64,000 nt of DNA from Deltaproteobacteria bacterium (GCA_016709225.1 JADJEE010000012.1:3205501-3269500); one strand, 5' to 3'; shown: positions 35,839-43,794, numbered from the stretch's first letter. Numbers and translations: made by a program. The notes: generated from the sequence alone by a model not told the origin.

Positions 35839-35844
35839 TATGCT
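35839..35844 (+). promoter_or_regulatory. -10 box TATGCT of the TAXI receptor gene
   Basis: TATGCT lies 7 bases before GTG 35852. The ATG inside it (35840) is in frame with the gene. On the opposite strand, the divergent gene's promoter must lie in the same 100 bases. Confidence 0.45.
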
Positions 35845-35851
35845 CGTCGGC

Positions 35852-37162
35852 GTGCCGCCTCGTCCCTGCCTGCGAACGACTACGGCCGTGCGCTGGCGGT
35901 GGGTCGGCGCGCTCGTGGGCCTGCTGCTGCTGCAAGGGGTGCTCGCCTGCGGCGGCGGCGAGCGCAGCGAGATCGTGATCGCGACCGGTCAGCGCGGTGG
36001 CACCTTCATGCCGCTCGGTGAGACGCTCGCGCGCAGCTTCGCGAGCGATCTCTCCCATGTGCAGTTCAGCGCCGTCGAGAGCCCGGGCGGGCTGGCCTCG
36101 ATCGCCATGTTGGCCGACGACGAGGCCCAGCTCGCGCTGCTGTCGAACCATGTCGCGGGTGCGGCCGGCGTCCAGCTGATCGCGCCGCTGTACGAGGAGA
36201 CCCTGCAGATCGTCGTGCGCATCGGCCCCGATGGCGCTCCGATCGCGGCCCGCCCGCACGACCTCGCCGGCCGTCGCGTGAGCGTCGGGCCGGCCGGCAG
36301 TGGCACCGAGTCGATCGCCGACGCGGTGCTGCAGCACTTCGGTGTCACGCCGGAGGCGTTCGATCGTCGCAACCTCGCCCTCGTCGACGCGACCGCGGCG
36401 CTCGAGGCGGGGGAGCTCGACGCTGCATTCATCGTGGGTGGCATGCGCACGCCCGCGGTCGATCGCCTGCTCGCGCGGGACGACATGACGTTGCTGTCGC
36501 TGGGTGAGCCGGGGCGCGTGGGTTCGGCGCTCGAGGGCATCCGACTCGACGCGCCGTACTTCACGATCACCGCCATCCCCGAGCACGCCTACGGTCGCAA
36601 GCCCACCGCGCCGATCGGGACCATCAGCGTCCATGCGCTGCTGGTCGTCCGGGAGGATCTCGATGAAGACCTGGTCCAGGCGATGACCGAGTCGCTCTTT
36701 GCCCACAAGGTGCAGCTGGCCAAGCAGGAGCGGCTGCTGTCGCACCTCAGCGAGCGCTACGACCCGGCGATGTCGCCGTATCCACTGCACGCGGGTGCCG
36801 ATCGCTACTACCGGCGCGACGAGCCGACCTTCCTCGCCAAGCACATCGACGAGATCAGCTTCGCGATCACCATCGGTGCGCTGCTGTTCTCGGGCTTCTC
36901 GGCGCTGCGGGCTGCGCGGCGGCAGGCCCGGCGCAACCGCGTGGAGACCCACTATGAAGAGGCTCGTCGCATCGTCGCGGGCCTCGACGGGGCCGACAAC
37001 GAGCAGCGACGGCGCGCCCGTGAGCAGCTCGCGGCGGTGCGCGAGCGTGCGCTCGGCGAGCTCGCGCAGGAGCAGCTCGACGCCAACGAGGGCTTTGTGA
37101 TCCTGCAGCAGTACATCACCGCGCACCTGGCCGAGATCGATCACGGCCTCGCGAGCGCGTAG
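35852..37162 (+). CDS. TAXI-family TRAP solute receptor with C-terminal membrane anchor
   Basis: About 436 residues. After a lipoprotein-like signal (LLLLQGVLAC) comes a TAXI substrate-binding domain: IVIATGQRGGTFMPLGETLA, GGLASIAMLADDEAQLALLSN, VSVGPAGSGTESIADAVL, and LDAAFIVGG. Unusually, a membrane segment follows near 340-360 (ISFAITIGALLFSGFSAL) and then a charged, helical C-terminal 80 residues. No TRAP permease gene is nearby, so it may sense rather than transport its ligand. ATG 35840 is the alternative start. Confidence 0.8.
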   Translation: MPPRPCLRTTTAVRWRWVGALVGLLLLQGVLACGGGERSEIVIATGQRGGTFMPLGETLARSFASDLSHVQFSAVESPGGLASIAMLADDEAQLALLSNHVAGAAGVQLIAPLYEETLQIVVRIGPDGAPIAARPHDLAGRRVSVGPAGSGTESIADAVLQHFGVTPEAFDRRNLALVDATAALEAGELDAAFIVGGMRTPAVDRLLARDDMTLLSLGEPGRVGSALEGIRLDAPYFTITAIPEHAYGRKPTAPIGTISVHALLVVREDLDEDLVQAMTESLFAHKVQLAKQERLLSHLSERYDPAMSPYPLHAGADRYYRRDEPTFLAKHIDEISFAITIGALLFSGFSALRAARRQARRNRVETHYEEARRIVAGLDGADNEQRRRAREQLAAVRERALGELAQEQLDANEGFVILQQYITAHLAEIDHGLASA

Positions 37163-37166
37163 GCGA

Positions 37167-37973
37167 CTACCCGCGCGGGGGGAACGCCGTCGCGATCGCA
37201 CCGAGCACCCGCGAGGCGTCACCGCGTAGGCGATAGTCGTCGGCTTGGTCGATCCATCGCACGATGCCGTCCTCGTCGATGAGCAACGTGGTGGGCACCG
37301 CCATCGTGCGGCGACCGGTGTACATCGCCAACGGGATGCCGAACAACGAGAACGGCGCCGTCGAGAACTCGACCGCACGGTGGTGCTCGAGGCCATAGGA
37401 GCGGATCGCGACCAGCTCGGGGTCGGACAACACCACGAAGCCGAGCCCGTCGCGCTGCTTCGCGCGGGCGGCGTCGGCCACGGAGTCCTTGCTGAGCACG
37501 ACCACGATGAAGCCGAGCTGCTCGAGCTCGGGACGCATGCGTTCGAACCGCCGCAACTCGGCGGAACAGTATGGTCACCAACCGCCGCGGTAGAACTTGA
37601 AGAGCACGCGACGACCCCTCAGGCCGTCGCTCGACCACGGCTGTGCGTCGCTGGTGGTCGCGCGGATCGGCAGCATCGACTGGCCGACCGCCACGCGGAT
37701 CTGCGTGTCGGGCACCGGTGCCTGCGAGAGCAGGAACAGGAACAAGCCCGCGAGCGGGATCACCAACGCGGCGGCGGCGATCGGCGCGCCCAAACCACCG
37801 TCGCGAGCAAGCCAGATCGCGGTGGCCACGGCCGCCAGCGCGAAGCCCTGTGCTGCGACGTGACCCCACGGCCGCGGCGGCACGCGCTCGCGGGCGATGG
37901 CATTCATGTAGAGGATCCAGCTGCCGAGCGAGGCCGCCAGTGCGAGCAGTGCGAGTGTCACGGTGATTCGCAT
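37167..37973 (-). CDS. Membrane-anchored peroxiredoxin-like selenoprotein (UxxC), TGA read as Sec
   Basis: A 268-residue frame that continues through an in-frame TGA at 37577-37575. Residues 1-90 hold three hydrophobic segments. Residues 100-268 are an AhpC/TSA-like thioredoxin fold: LFKFYRGGW, then TGA (residue 133), then PYCSAELRRFERMRPEL, VVVLSKDS, and VPTTLLIDEDGIVRW with the cis-Pro. Family members have WCPYC here, so TGA replaces precisely the first redox Cys. The rest is intact and uninterrupted. A hairpin begins 11 bases after the TGA. A simple nonsense mutation cannot be excluded. The start is ATG 37973; ATG 38021 is also open. Confidence 0.8.
37548..37577 (-). promoter_or_regulatory. 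Candidate bacterial SECIS element after the TGA codon
   Basis: Reading the minus strand, TGA (37577-37575) is followed by 10 bases, CCGCCG (37564-37559), loop AGTTG (37558-37554), and CGGCGG (37553-37548). The six pairs are perfect, and the loop lies 16 bases from the TGA with G as its second base. This matches the known bacterial SECIS layout (loop 16-37 bases after UGA, G in the first two loop positions). A variant pairing using GTTC/GAAC lengthens the stem. Confidence 0.6.
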
Positions 37974-38025
37974 ACGGCACGGCCGACCGGCGAGTTGCAC
38001 CGCGGGGCCCGAAGCCGCCATCGAT

Positions 38026-38055
38026 TTGCGTTGCTCACTCGCGATCCCCTACGAT
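38026..38055 (+). promoter_or_regulatory. Promoter TTGCGT-18-TACGAT
   Basis: -35 TTGCGT at 38026-38031, 18-base spacer, -10 TACGAT at 38050-38055, then 7 bases to ATG 38063. It lies in the 89-base gap between the divergent selenoprotein and lipoprotein genes. Confidence 0.6.
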
Positions 38056-38062
38056 CGCGCGC

Positions 38063-38566
38063 ATGCGCGCTGCATGCCTGGCCATCGGGATCGCCGTGCT
38101 CGGATCGTCGGGCTGTGAGAAGTCCGCGTCGTCGACGCCCGGGCAGGCACGGGGCTACACCATCGAGCCGGCCGACTATGGCGAGAACGCCAACGCACCC
38201 GAGAAGACCCGCACGCGCTGCAAGTTCGAGATGCGCGTGAGCCAGGAGCTCGCCGAGGCCATCGAGGCCCGCGGCACCGGTGATGGCGCCGACAAACGCA
38301 TCGCACTCACGGTCGTCCGCATGGACGGTGCCGAGCCGGCCTGGGAGGGCGTGATGAACGTGCTGGTCGAGGGCGAGCTGGTGGCCCATGGCGATCGCAC
38401 GGCGGGCTTCTCGGTGCGCGGCAGCTCGCGGCCGGGCGTCGGCGGCGGGCAGTCCGGCGTGTGTGCCGGGCTCGACGACATCGCCGAGCAGATGGCCGAG
38501 GCCATCGTGCCGTGGCTGGCGGATCCCAAGGACGGCGCCGAGCTCGACGCCCGCGAGCCGGAGTAG
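38063..38566 (+). CDS. Small lipoprotein, unknown function
   Basis: A 167-residue lipoprotein (MRAACLAIGIAVLGSSGC) with two further cysteines, RCKFE and GVCAGL, that could form a disulfide. The mature domain alternates charged and beta-type segments. Not recognised. The zinc-finger gene follows after three bases, so the two are probably co-transcribed. Confidence 0.72.
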   Translation: MRAACLAIGIAVLGSSGCEKSASSTPGQARGYTIEPADYGENANAPEKTRTRCKFEMRVSQELAEAIEARGTGDGADKRIALTVVRMDGAEPAWEGVMNVLVEGELVAHGDRTAGFSVRGSSRPGVGGGQSGVCAGLDDIAEQMAEAIVPWLADPKDGAELDAREPE

Positions 38567-38569
38567 GGC

Positions 38570-39142
38570 ATGCCACACGCGATCGAGTCGGCGCCGACGG
38601 GGCGCGCGAAGTGTCGCGCGTGCGGGCGCGCGATCGCGAAGGACTCGCTGCGCTTCGGCGAGCGCGCGCCCAACCCCTTCGGTGAGGGCGAGGCGTCGTT
38701 CTGGTTCCACCTGCGCTGTGCGGCCTGCAAGCGACCCGAGCCGGTTCACGAGGTGCTGGCGCACAGCGACGCGGCGCTGGCCGCCGACGAGGCCGCGCTG
38801 CTGCAGGGGCTGTGTGCCCGCGGGCTCGCGCACCCTCGGCTGGCCCGCGTCCATCGGGTCGAGCACGCCAGCTCTGCCCGCGCGCGCTGTCGACACTGCC
38901 ACGAGACCATCGATCGCGGCTTGCTGCGCATCGGGCTCGACTGGTGGGAGGAGGGCCGCTTCAGCGGCGCGGGCTTCGTCCACCTCTCGTGCGCGCGCGA
39001 GTACTTCGGTACCGCCCAGGATCTCCCGCTGCGCCTGCGCACGTCGATGGGCGAAGGACTCACCGCGGAGCTCGACGCCGAGCTGATCAGCGCCCTCGCG
39101 AGCGCATCGTCCACGGACGGCGGCGACGCGTCGCCTGGATGA
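38570..39142 (+). CDS. Protein with two PARP-type zinc fingers
   Basis: A 190-residue cytoplasmic protein with two copies of a PARP-like zinc finger. Copy 1: C15-x2-C18 (CRACGRAIAKDSLRFG) and H47-x2-C50 (FWFHLRC). Copy 2: C107-x2-C110 (CRHCHETIDRGLLRIG) and H138-x2-C141 (FVHLSC). In eukaryotic PARP1 and DNA ligase III such fingers bind DNA breaks. No catalytic domain is attached. The last 56 bases overlap the 3' end of the M11 protease gene on the other strand. Confidence 0.78.
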   Translation: MPHAIESAPTGRAKCRACGRAIAKDSLRFGERAPNPFGEGEASFWFHLRCAACKRPEPVHEVLAHSDAALAADEAALLQGLCARGLAHPRLARVHRVEHASSARARCRHCHETIDRGLLRIGLDWWEEGRFSGAGFVHLSCAREYFGTAQDLPLRLRTSMGEGLTAELDAELISALASASSTDGGDASPG

Positions 39143-41108
39143 CGAGCCACGGCAGCAGCCACGGCACCAGCGACCAGCCACGGCCGGGCGCGGCGGCGCG
39201 ACAGCTGCAACCGCCGTCGTCGTCGGGTCCGGGCTGCGATGGGGCGCCGGAGCTGCTGCCGTCGCCGGCACCGTTGCCGTCGTCGGTCGCATCACCCTCG
39301 GTCGCGCCCCCGCTGGTGTCGGCTCCCGCAGGCGCGCCGACCTGCACCGTGACCGCCTCGCTGAAGCCCTGGTTGCGGCCATCGCTGGCAATCACGCCGA
39401 ACTCGTAGGTGCCGGCGGGGATGTTGGTCACGTCCCACGACCACGGTGGCTCGTACAGTCGCACGACCGGCTGGCTGTCGAGGTACAGCACGAGGTCGCT
39501 GAGCAGCCGATCGTCGCTGGCCTCGGCGGTGATGGTGAAGCTGGCGCCGGGGTCGAACATGTCGCCGTTCGCGGGCGAGGTGATGTTCACCGTCGGTGCG
39601 GCGTCGTCGGGTGGGTAGGGCGCGTCGGCGCACGCGAGCGAACCGACGGCACCGCCTTCGGTCTCGGGCGTGGCGCCGCCGAGGCAGGTCGGTGACCCGC
39701 TGCCGCCGTCGGCAAAGGTCACCGTCACGACCGCGTGATCGGCATCCATCGCGTCGACCGTGAACGAGACCGTCCCCATCGGGTCGGTGAACGAGGTGCC
39801 AGTCTTCATCACGCCGTTCTCGCCGACGCGCAGGAAGTAGGGACTGGGCCCGAAACCGCCGAAGTCGTTCGAGACGTGCACGAGCACGCCATCGAGCCCG
39901 AGATCGGCATCGAAGGCGCCGATCGGCTGGCGATACTCGAGGTAGTAGCTGCGGCCGTCGAACGCGGGGATGCGCAGGGCCTGGGTACCGTTGCACGGGC
40001 GCTCCAGCGGCACGAGGTTGAAGGTGCCGTCGGCGGTGGCGTCGACCAGGTTGCAGCCGTCGAGCCAGCCCATGTACAGCTTCTGCACTGCGTTGATGTG
40101 CGCGCAGCCGTCCCCCATCGGGTCGTAGGGATCGCCGTACTCGATGTGCCCGCAGTTGTCGGCGAACACGACGTCGTTGCCCATGTCGTCGACGCCGCAG
40201 TCGTAGGCGTGCGAGTGACCCATGCCGTAGTTGTGCCCGAGCTCCTGGTTGCGCACGACGCAGTCGAGCGACGACTGGTACCAGCTGTCGCGCGCGGCGA
40301 ACTGCGGCGAGCCGATGTCGGCGAGGCCGGCAAAGTCGCAGCCGGCCTGCGGGAAGTGGTACATCAGCTGGCTGTACTTGCTGGGGTCGTGGCCCTTCGC
40401 GCTCATCGCCGCCTGGGCATCCTGCGAGATCGAGTAGGGATCGCAGCCGCCGGGATCAGGAATGTCGTAGGGGCCGAAGACCTCGCCGATCATGCGCTCA
40501 CGCCCGTAGGAGGCCTCGCCGTAGAACACCGCGACCGACTCGGCGCCCTCGAACATCGCCTCCTTGCCGTAGCCGTTCATGAGCCCGGGGTTGTCGCCCC
40601 AACGCAGCAGGATCAGCGCGATCGATCGCGGGTCGTAGGGCTCGGCGTCGATCAGTGGTTGCGGCGGTGGTGCGACGACGGTGACGTCGTCGACCTCGAG
40701 CACGCCCTGCGCATCGAGCGAGCCATACGCGCGCAGCAACGTGTTGCGCTGCCACGGGACATCGGCGACCTCGTCGGTGGTCGGTGCGAACGTGGGCGGC
40801 AGCCGCAGCTCGAGCTCGCCGGTCGCGAACACGAGGTGATGACTCTTGCGCGCGGTGCCATCGTGCAACCGCGCGATGCGGGCCACGTAGCGACCCTGCA
40901 CGCTGCCGTCGGTGAGGGTGCCGACGGCGGCGGGATCGTCGTCGGGCACGCGGGTGCCGGTGTGCGTCGAGGTGATCGCAGTCGCGTCGCGAGGGGCATC
41001 GGGTCCGCTCGCATGGGCCGCCTCGCAGCCGGGCAGGGGCGCGAGCACTGCGAGCGCACTGACGAGTCGGAGGATGCGAATGTCGCGGAAAACCAGGAAT
41101 GAGCGCAT
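39087..41108 (-). CDS. Secreted M11 (gametolysin-like) metalloprotease with Ig-like domain and MYXO-CTERM-like tail
   Basis: A 673-residue lipoprotein-type protein (LAVLAPLPGC). The zinc motif is QELGHNYGMGHSH near 287: Gln replaces the first His of HExxHxxGxxH, as in gametolysins of the M11 family. Later parts are a beta domain, an Ig-like repeat (about 505-600, PTVNITSPANGDMF) and an acidic linker followed by GGCSCR, a hydrophobic stretch and RRRR. That tail resembles the MYXO-CTERM sorting signal, though its hydrophobic run is short. ATG 41108 fits the signal peptide. Confidence 0.82.
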   Translation of the reverse strand: MRSFLVFRDIRILRLVSALAVLAPLPGCEAAHASGPDAPRDATAITSTHTGTRVPDDDPAAVGTLTDGSVQGRYVARIARLHDGTARKSHHLVFATGELELRLPPTFAPTTDEVADVPWQRNTLLRAYGSLDAQGVLEVDDVTVVAPPPQPLIDAEPYDPRSIALILLRWGDNPGLMNGYGKEAMFEGAESVAVFYGEASYGRERMIGEVFGPYDIPDPGGCDPYSISQDAQAAMSAKGHDPSKYSQLMYHFPQAGCDFAGLADIGSPQFAARDSWYQSSLDCVVRNQELGHNYGMGHSHAYDCGVDDMGNDVVFADNCGHIEYGDPYDPMGDGCAHINAVQKLYMGWLDGCNLVDATADGTFNLVPLERPCNGTQALRIPAFDGRSYYLEYRQPIGAFDADLGLDGVLVHVSNDFGGFGPSPYFLRVGENGVMKTGTSFTDPMGTVSFTVDAMDADHAVVTVTFADGGSGSPTCLGGATPETEGGAVGSLACADAPYPPDDAAPTVNITSPANGDMFDPGASFTITAEASDDRLLSDLVLYLDSQPVVRLYEPPWSWDVTNIPAGTYEFGVIASDGRNQGFSEAVTVQVGAPAGADTSGGATEGDATDDGNGAGDGSSSGAPSQPGPDDDGGCSCRAAAPGRGWSLVPWLLPWLVIQATRRRRPWTMRSRGR

Positions 41109-41248
41109 CGTTCGTTCTCGGGCGCGCGAGCGCTTGGGGACATGGTATCCGGCTCCTGCGGGGCCCGTGGGGCCCTTTCGCGGGCATTCGTTGCGGTGCG
41201 GGGCGTGAGCTGTGGTGGCGGCCGCAGAGGCCGGATCGCCGGGCCCCG

Positions 41249-41276
41249 CGCGACCTCGCGCGCAACGGAGGTCGCG
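41249..41276. repeat. 9-base inverted repeat in a divergent promoter region
   Basis: CGCGACCTC (41249-41257) and GAGGTCGCG (41268-41276) are perfect arms around a 10-base spacer. Centre-to-centre distance is 19 bases, suitable for a dimeric repressor operator or a stem. Confidence 0.45.
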
Positions 41277-41404
41277 AGTGGCTGTCAGGGACGCCCGCGG
41301 CACGGCCCCGCGGGCCGAGGGCCGAACGACGCGCCGTACGCAAGCGCACGTATGGCTGCGAGCCGCCCGCGCGCGCAGCTCTTTCGTGCGCGTCGCGAGA
41401 CCTC

Positions 41405-41410
41405 TAGCCT
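41405..41410 (+). promoter_or_regulatory. -10 box TAGCCT, exactly leaderless spacing
   Basis: TAGCCT ends 6 bases before GTG 41417, so transcription would start at the codon itself. A weak TTTCGT lies 17 bases upstream of the box. Confidence 0.5.
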
Positions 41411-41416
41411 GGCGTC

Positions 41417-42742
41417 GTGACCTTCGTGCGTCCCCCATCGGTCCGCGGCTCTCGCCTCTGTCTCGCCGCCCTCTCGGCGCTCGCGCTCGCGTGCGGCACG
41501 GACGGGCGCGACAACACTGGGAGCGGCATCGGCCTCGATCCCACCATCGGCAGCGGTGGTGTCGACGGTGATGCAAGCACGGACACGAGCACGGGCGCTG
41601 CCGACGAAGGTGGTGGCGACGAAGCATCGCCGGCCACCGACACTGCGAACGCCGATGGCAGCAGTGGTGCGGATGGGATGCTGCCGAAATTCGACATCGG
41701 CTACAACCCCGGCGGTGAGGTCGATTGCATGGCCAACCCCGCGATGGACGAGGACGGCGACGGCTGGACCGGCAACCAGGGCGACTGCAACGATTGTGAC
41801 GCCGACGTCAACCCCGGCGCGATCGAGGTGGTCGTCACGATGCCCGACGACACCGGCCAGATCCCCGCGCCCGCCGACGAGAATTGTGATGGTCTCGTCG
41901 ACAACCTGATGCCGTCGTGCGACGGCGGGCTCGCGCTCGACGACGACGACCCGCTCTCGGCAGCGGCCGCGCTGGGCATCTGCAAGATGTCGAGTGGGCC
42001 CGGCGACTGGGGCATCGTCGATGCCAAGTACGTCCGCGCCAACGGGGCTGCGGTCGCGGGTGCCGATCTGCAGTACGGGCTCGAGACCGAGTGGGGCACC
42101 AATGTGGATCCGCAGGAGGGCGCCTCGATGTTGGTGCTCTCGAGCGGCCACGCGCGCTACGCCGGCCAGGCGGGCGAGTGCGGCGCGCTGACGTGCTACG
42201 GCAGCGGCGCGGGCACGGCTCCGGCCGGCTTCCCGCAGGACGTGCCCGCGTGCGCAGGCTCGACCAACATCAACGACGACATCGCGCTCGAGCTGACGCT
42301 GCGCGCACCGACCAACGCGACCGGCTACGCGTACAACTTCGACTTCTACTCGTTCGAGTACCCCGAGTGGGTGTGCACGAGCTTCAACGACCAGTACATC
42401 GCGCTGGTCGACCCCGCGCCGATGGGCTCGATCAACGGCAACATCTCGTTCGACTCGATGTCGAACCCGGTGAGCGTCAACATCGCGTTCTTCGACGTGT
42501 GCTCGGGTTGTGCCCTGGGTACCAGCGAGCTGGCGGGCACTGGCTTCGACACCTGGGACGACGCCGGCGCGACCAGCTGGCTGGTCACGACCGCGCCGGT
42601 CGACGGCGGCGACGAGTTCACGATCCGCTTTGCGATCTGGGACACCGGCGACTCGGCGTGGGACTCCACGGTGCTGCTCGACAACTTCCGCTGGCTCGCC
42701 GGCGGCGGCGAGGTCGACGTCGGCACCGAGCCCGAAGGCTGA
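41417..42742 (+). CDS. Choice-of-anchor-L-like secreted lipoprotein with calcium-type repeats
   Basis: A 441-residue lipoprotein (LSALALAC), Ser/Gly/Asp/Thr linker to about 85, then the calcium-binding-type segment DEDGDGWTGNQGDCNDCD with ADVNPGA, common in myxobacterial metal-binding repeats. The C-terminal 250 residues resemble the choice-of-anchor L domain: MLVLSSGHAR, YNFDFYSFEYPEWVC, DQYIALVD, and a final beta-rich segment. Such proteins are exported to the cell surface. Function unknown. Confidence 0.72.
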   Translation: MTFVRPPSVRGSRLCLAALSALALACGTDGRDNTGSGIGLDPTIGSGGVDGDASTDTSTGAADEGGGDEASPATDTANADGSSGADGMLPKFDIGYNPGGEVDCMANPAMDEDGDGWTGNQGDCNDCDADVNPGAIEVVVTMPDDTGQIPAPADENCDGLVDNLMPSCDGGLALDDDDPLSAAAALGICKMSSGPGDWGIVDAKYVRANGAAVAGADLQYGLETEWGTNVDPQEGASMLVLSSGHARYAGQAGECGALTCYGSGAGTAPAGFPQDVPACAGSTNINDDIALELTLRAPTNATGYAYNFDFYSFEYPEWVCTSFNDQYIALVDPAPMGSINGNISFDSMSNPVSVNIAFFDVCSGCALGTSELAGTGFDTWDDAGATSWLVTTAPVDGGDEFTIRFAIWDTGDSAWDSTVLLDNFRWLAGGGEVDVGTEPEG

Positions 42743-42747
42743 CGAGG

Positions 42748-42765
42748 GGCGCGCGCTCGCGCGCC
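42748..42765. terminator. GC-rich hairpin between convergent genes
   Basis: GGCGCGC-gctc-GCGCGCC gives a 7-base stem in the 25-base gap between the stop codons of converging genes. No U-tract on either side. Confidence 0.55.
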
Positions 42766-42767
42766 GC

Positions 42768-43640
42768 TCACACGCACACGACGACGTTGCAGATCCCGAG
42801 CACGTTGCCGCCCACGCCCGCGGGGCAGCACGTGCTCTGGATGTCGTTCTCGTCGAACAGGCAGAAGTCGCCCATCATCCCGCAGTTGGTGAGGTCGTCC
42901 ATGCACTCGGCGACGTCGAAGGTGCAGCCGGGCGTGCAGCCGAGCGTGCCCTGATCGAAGCCCTGCGACGCACAGCTCGCGCCGCCGACGTCGTTGCCGT
43001 CGCACTGCTCGCCGCCGTTGCGTACACCGTCGCCGCAGGTCGGCAGCGGGATGCAGCCACTGGTGTCGATCGACTTGCACCCGACCTCGCACAGCAGCGC
43101 GCCGCCGCCGAAACCCAGCGAGGTGCAGGTCTCGCCGTCGAAGTCGGTGGCCTCGCAGACCTCGGTCAGCGAGATCTCGCCGTCACCACAGCTCGAGCAC
43201 GCGTCCGTGATGGCGTGGCAGTCCTGGTCGCAGGCGAGCACGCCCTCGTCGTAGCCGAAGTCGGTGCAGTCGTTGCCGCCGAGGTCGGAGCCGTCGCAGG
43301 CCTCGTCGCCCTCGACCACGCCGTTGCCACACATCGGCACGCCACCGCTCGAGCCCTCACCGGGGCCGCTGCTCGCCGCTTGGCCACTGCTGCCCGCGGC
43401 GCCATCGCTGCTGACATCCTCACCGCCACCGCTACCGACCGCGGTGCTCTCGCCCGCGGACGCGTCGGTCGTGTCGGCGGTCGTGGTCGTGAAGCTCGTG
43501 CCGTAGTAGCCCGATGCGCCCTGCGGGGCTGCGCCGGTGGGGCAGGCTGCGATCACGACGAGCATCGCGGCTGCCACCGATGCCCGTGCCACGAGCGAGC
43601 AAGCGCAGGGGGGACGCCGAGCCAGCGAAGATCCCATCAT
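42768..43640 (-). CDS. Myxobacterial Cys-rich repeat lipoprotein
   Basis: A 290-residue lipoprotein (AMLVVIAAC) with a Thr/Ser/Gly linker and three or four repeats of the type CGNGVVEGDEACDGSDLGG-x-C-x8-G-x2-L-x-C-x2-DC. This matches the Cys-rich repeat found in many copies in myxobacteria. The second repeat begins CGDGEISLTEVC and the third CGDGVRNGGEQC. A last block (CGMMGDFCLF, STCCPAG) differs. Two adjacent ATGs, 43640 and 43637, are possible starts. Confidence 0.8.
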   Translation of the reverse strand: MMGSSLARRPPCACSLVARASVAAAMLVVIAACPTGAAPQGASGYYGTSFTTTTADTTDASAGESTAVGSGGGEDVSSDGAAGSSGQAASSGPGEGSSGGVPMCGNGVVEGDEACDGSDLGGNDCTDFGYDEGVLACDQDCHAITDACSSCGDGEISLTEVCEATDFDGETCTSLGFGGGALLCEVGCKSIDTSGCIPLPTCGDGVRNGGEQCDGNDVGGASCASQGFDQGTLGCTPGCTFDVAECMDDLTNCGMMGDFCLFDENDIQSTCCPAGVGGNVLGICNVVVCV

Positions 43641-43645
43641 CACGC

Positions 43646-43674
43646 ACGCTAGGGCACCGCAGCGTTCTTGGCGA
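43646..43674 (-). promoter_or_regulatory. Promoter TCGCCA-17-TAGCGT
   Basis: On the minus strand TCGCCA and TAGCGT are 17 bases apart and TAGCGT ends 5 bases before the first ATG, 8 before the second. Coordinates could be off by one base. Confidence 0.5.
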
Positions 43675-43794
43675 TCGAAGAACGCAGTTCGAGCCCGCAC
43701 GGTCGAGCTTGGAATTCTCACGGGGTCGACCCACTCGGACGAGGCCCCGGTCATGAGCCGGTGTGGCCCTGGTGCGGCCCCGGTGTTGCCGCGG

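Larger units (their letters stand above)
41109..41416. other. 308-base divergent intergenic region
   Basis: No gene is supported; short frames here are Arg/Ala/Pro-rich shadows. It holds the start regions of the M11 protease (minus) and the choice-of-anchor-L-like lipoprotein (plus), several GC palindromes such as GGGCCCgtggGGCCC near 41161, and the inverted repeat listed next. Confidence 0.4.

Noticed and set aside
37167..38021. Reading the TGA-interrupted redoxin as two separate genes or a plain pseudogene
   Set aside because: The downstream part has no good start (only a TTG), the stop falls exactly on a catalytic Cys, and the remainder is intact. A nonsense mutation remains possible but is less likely.
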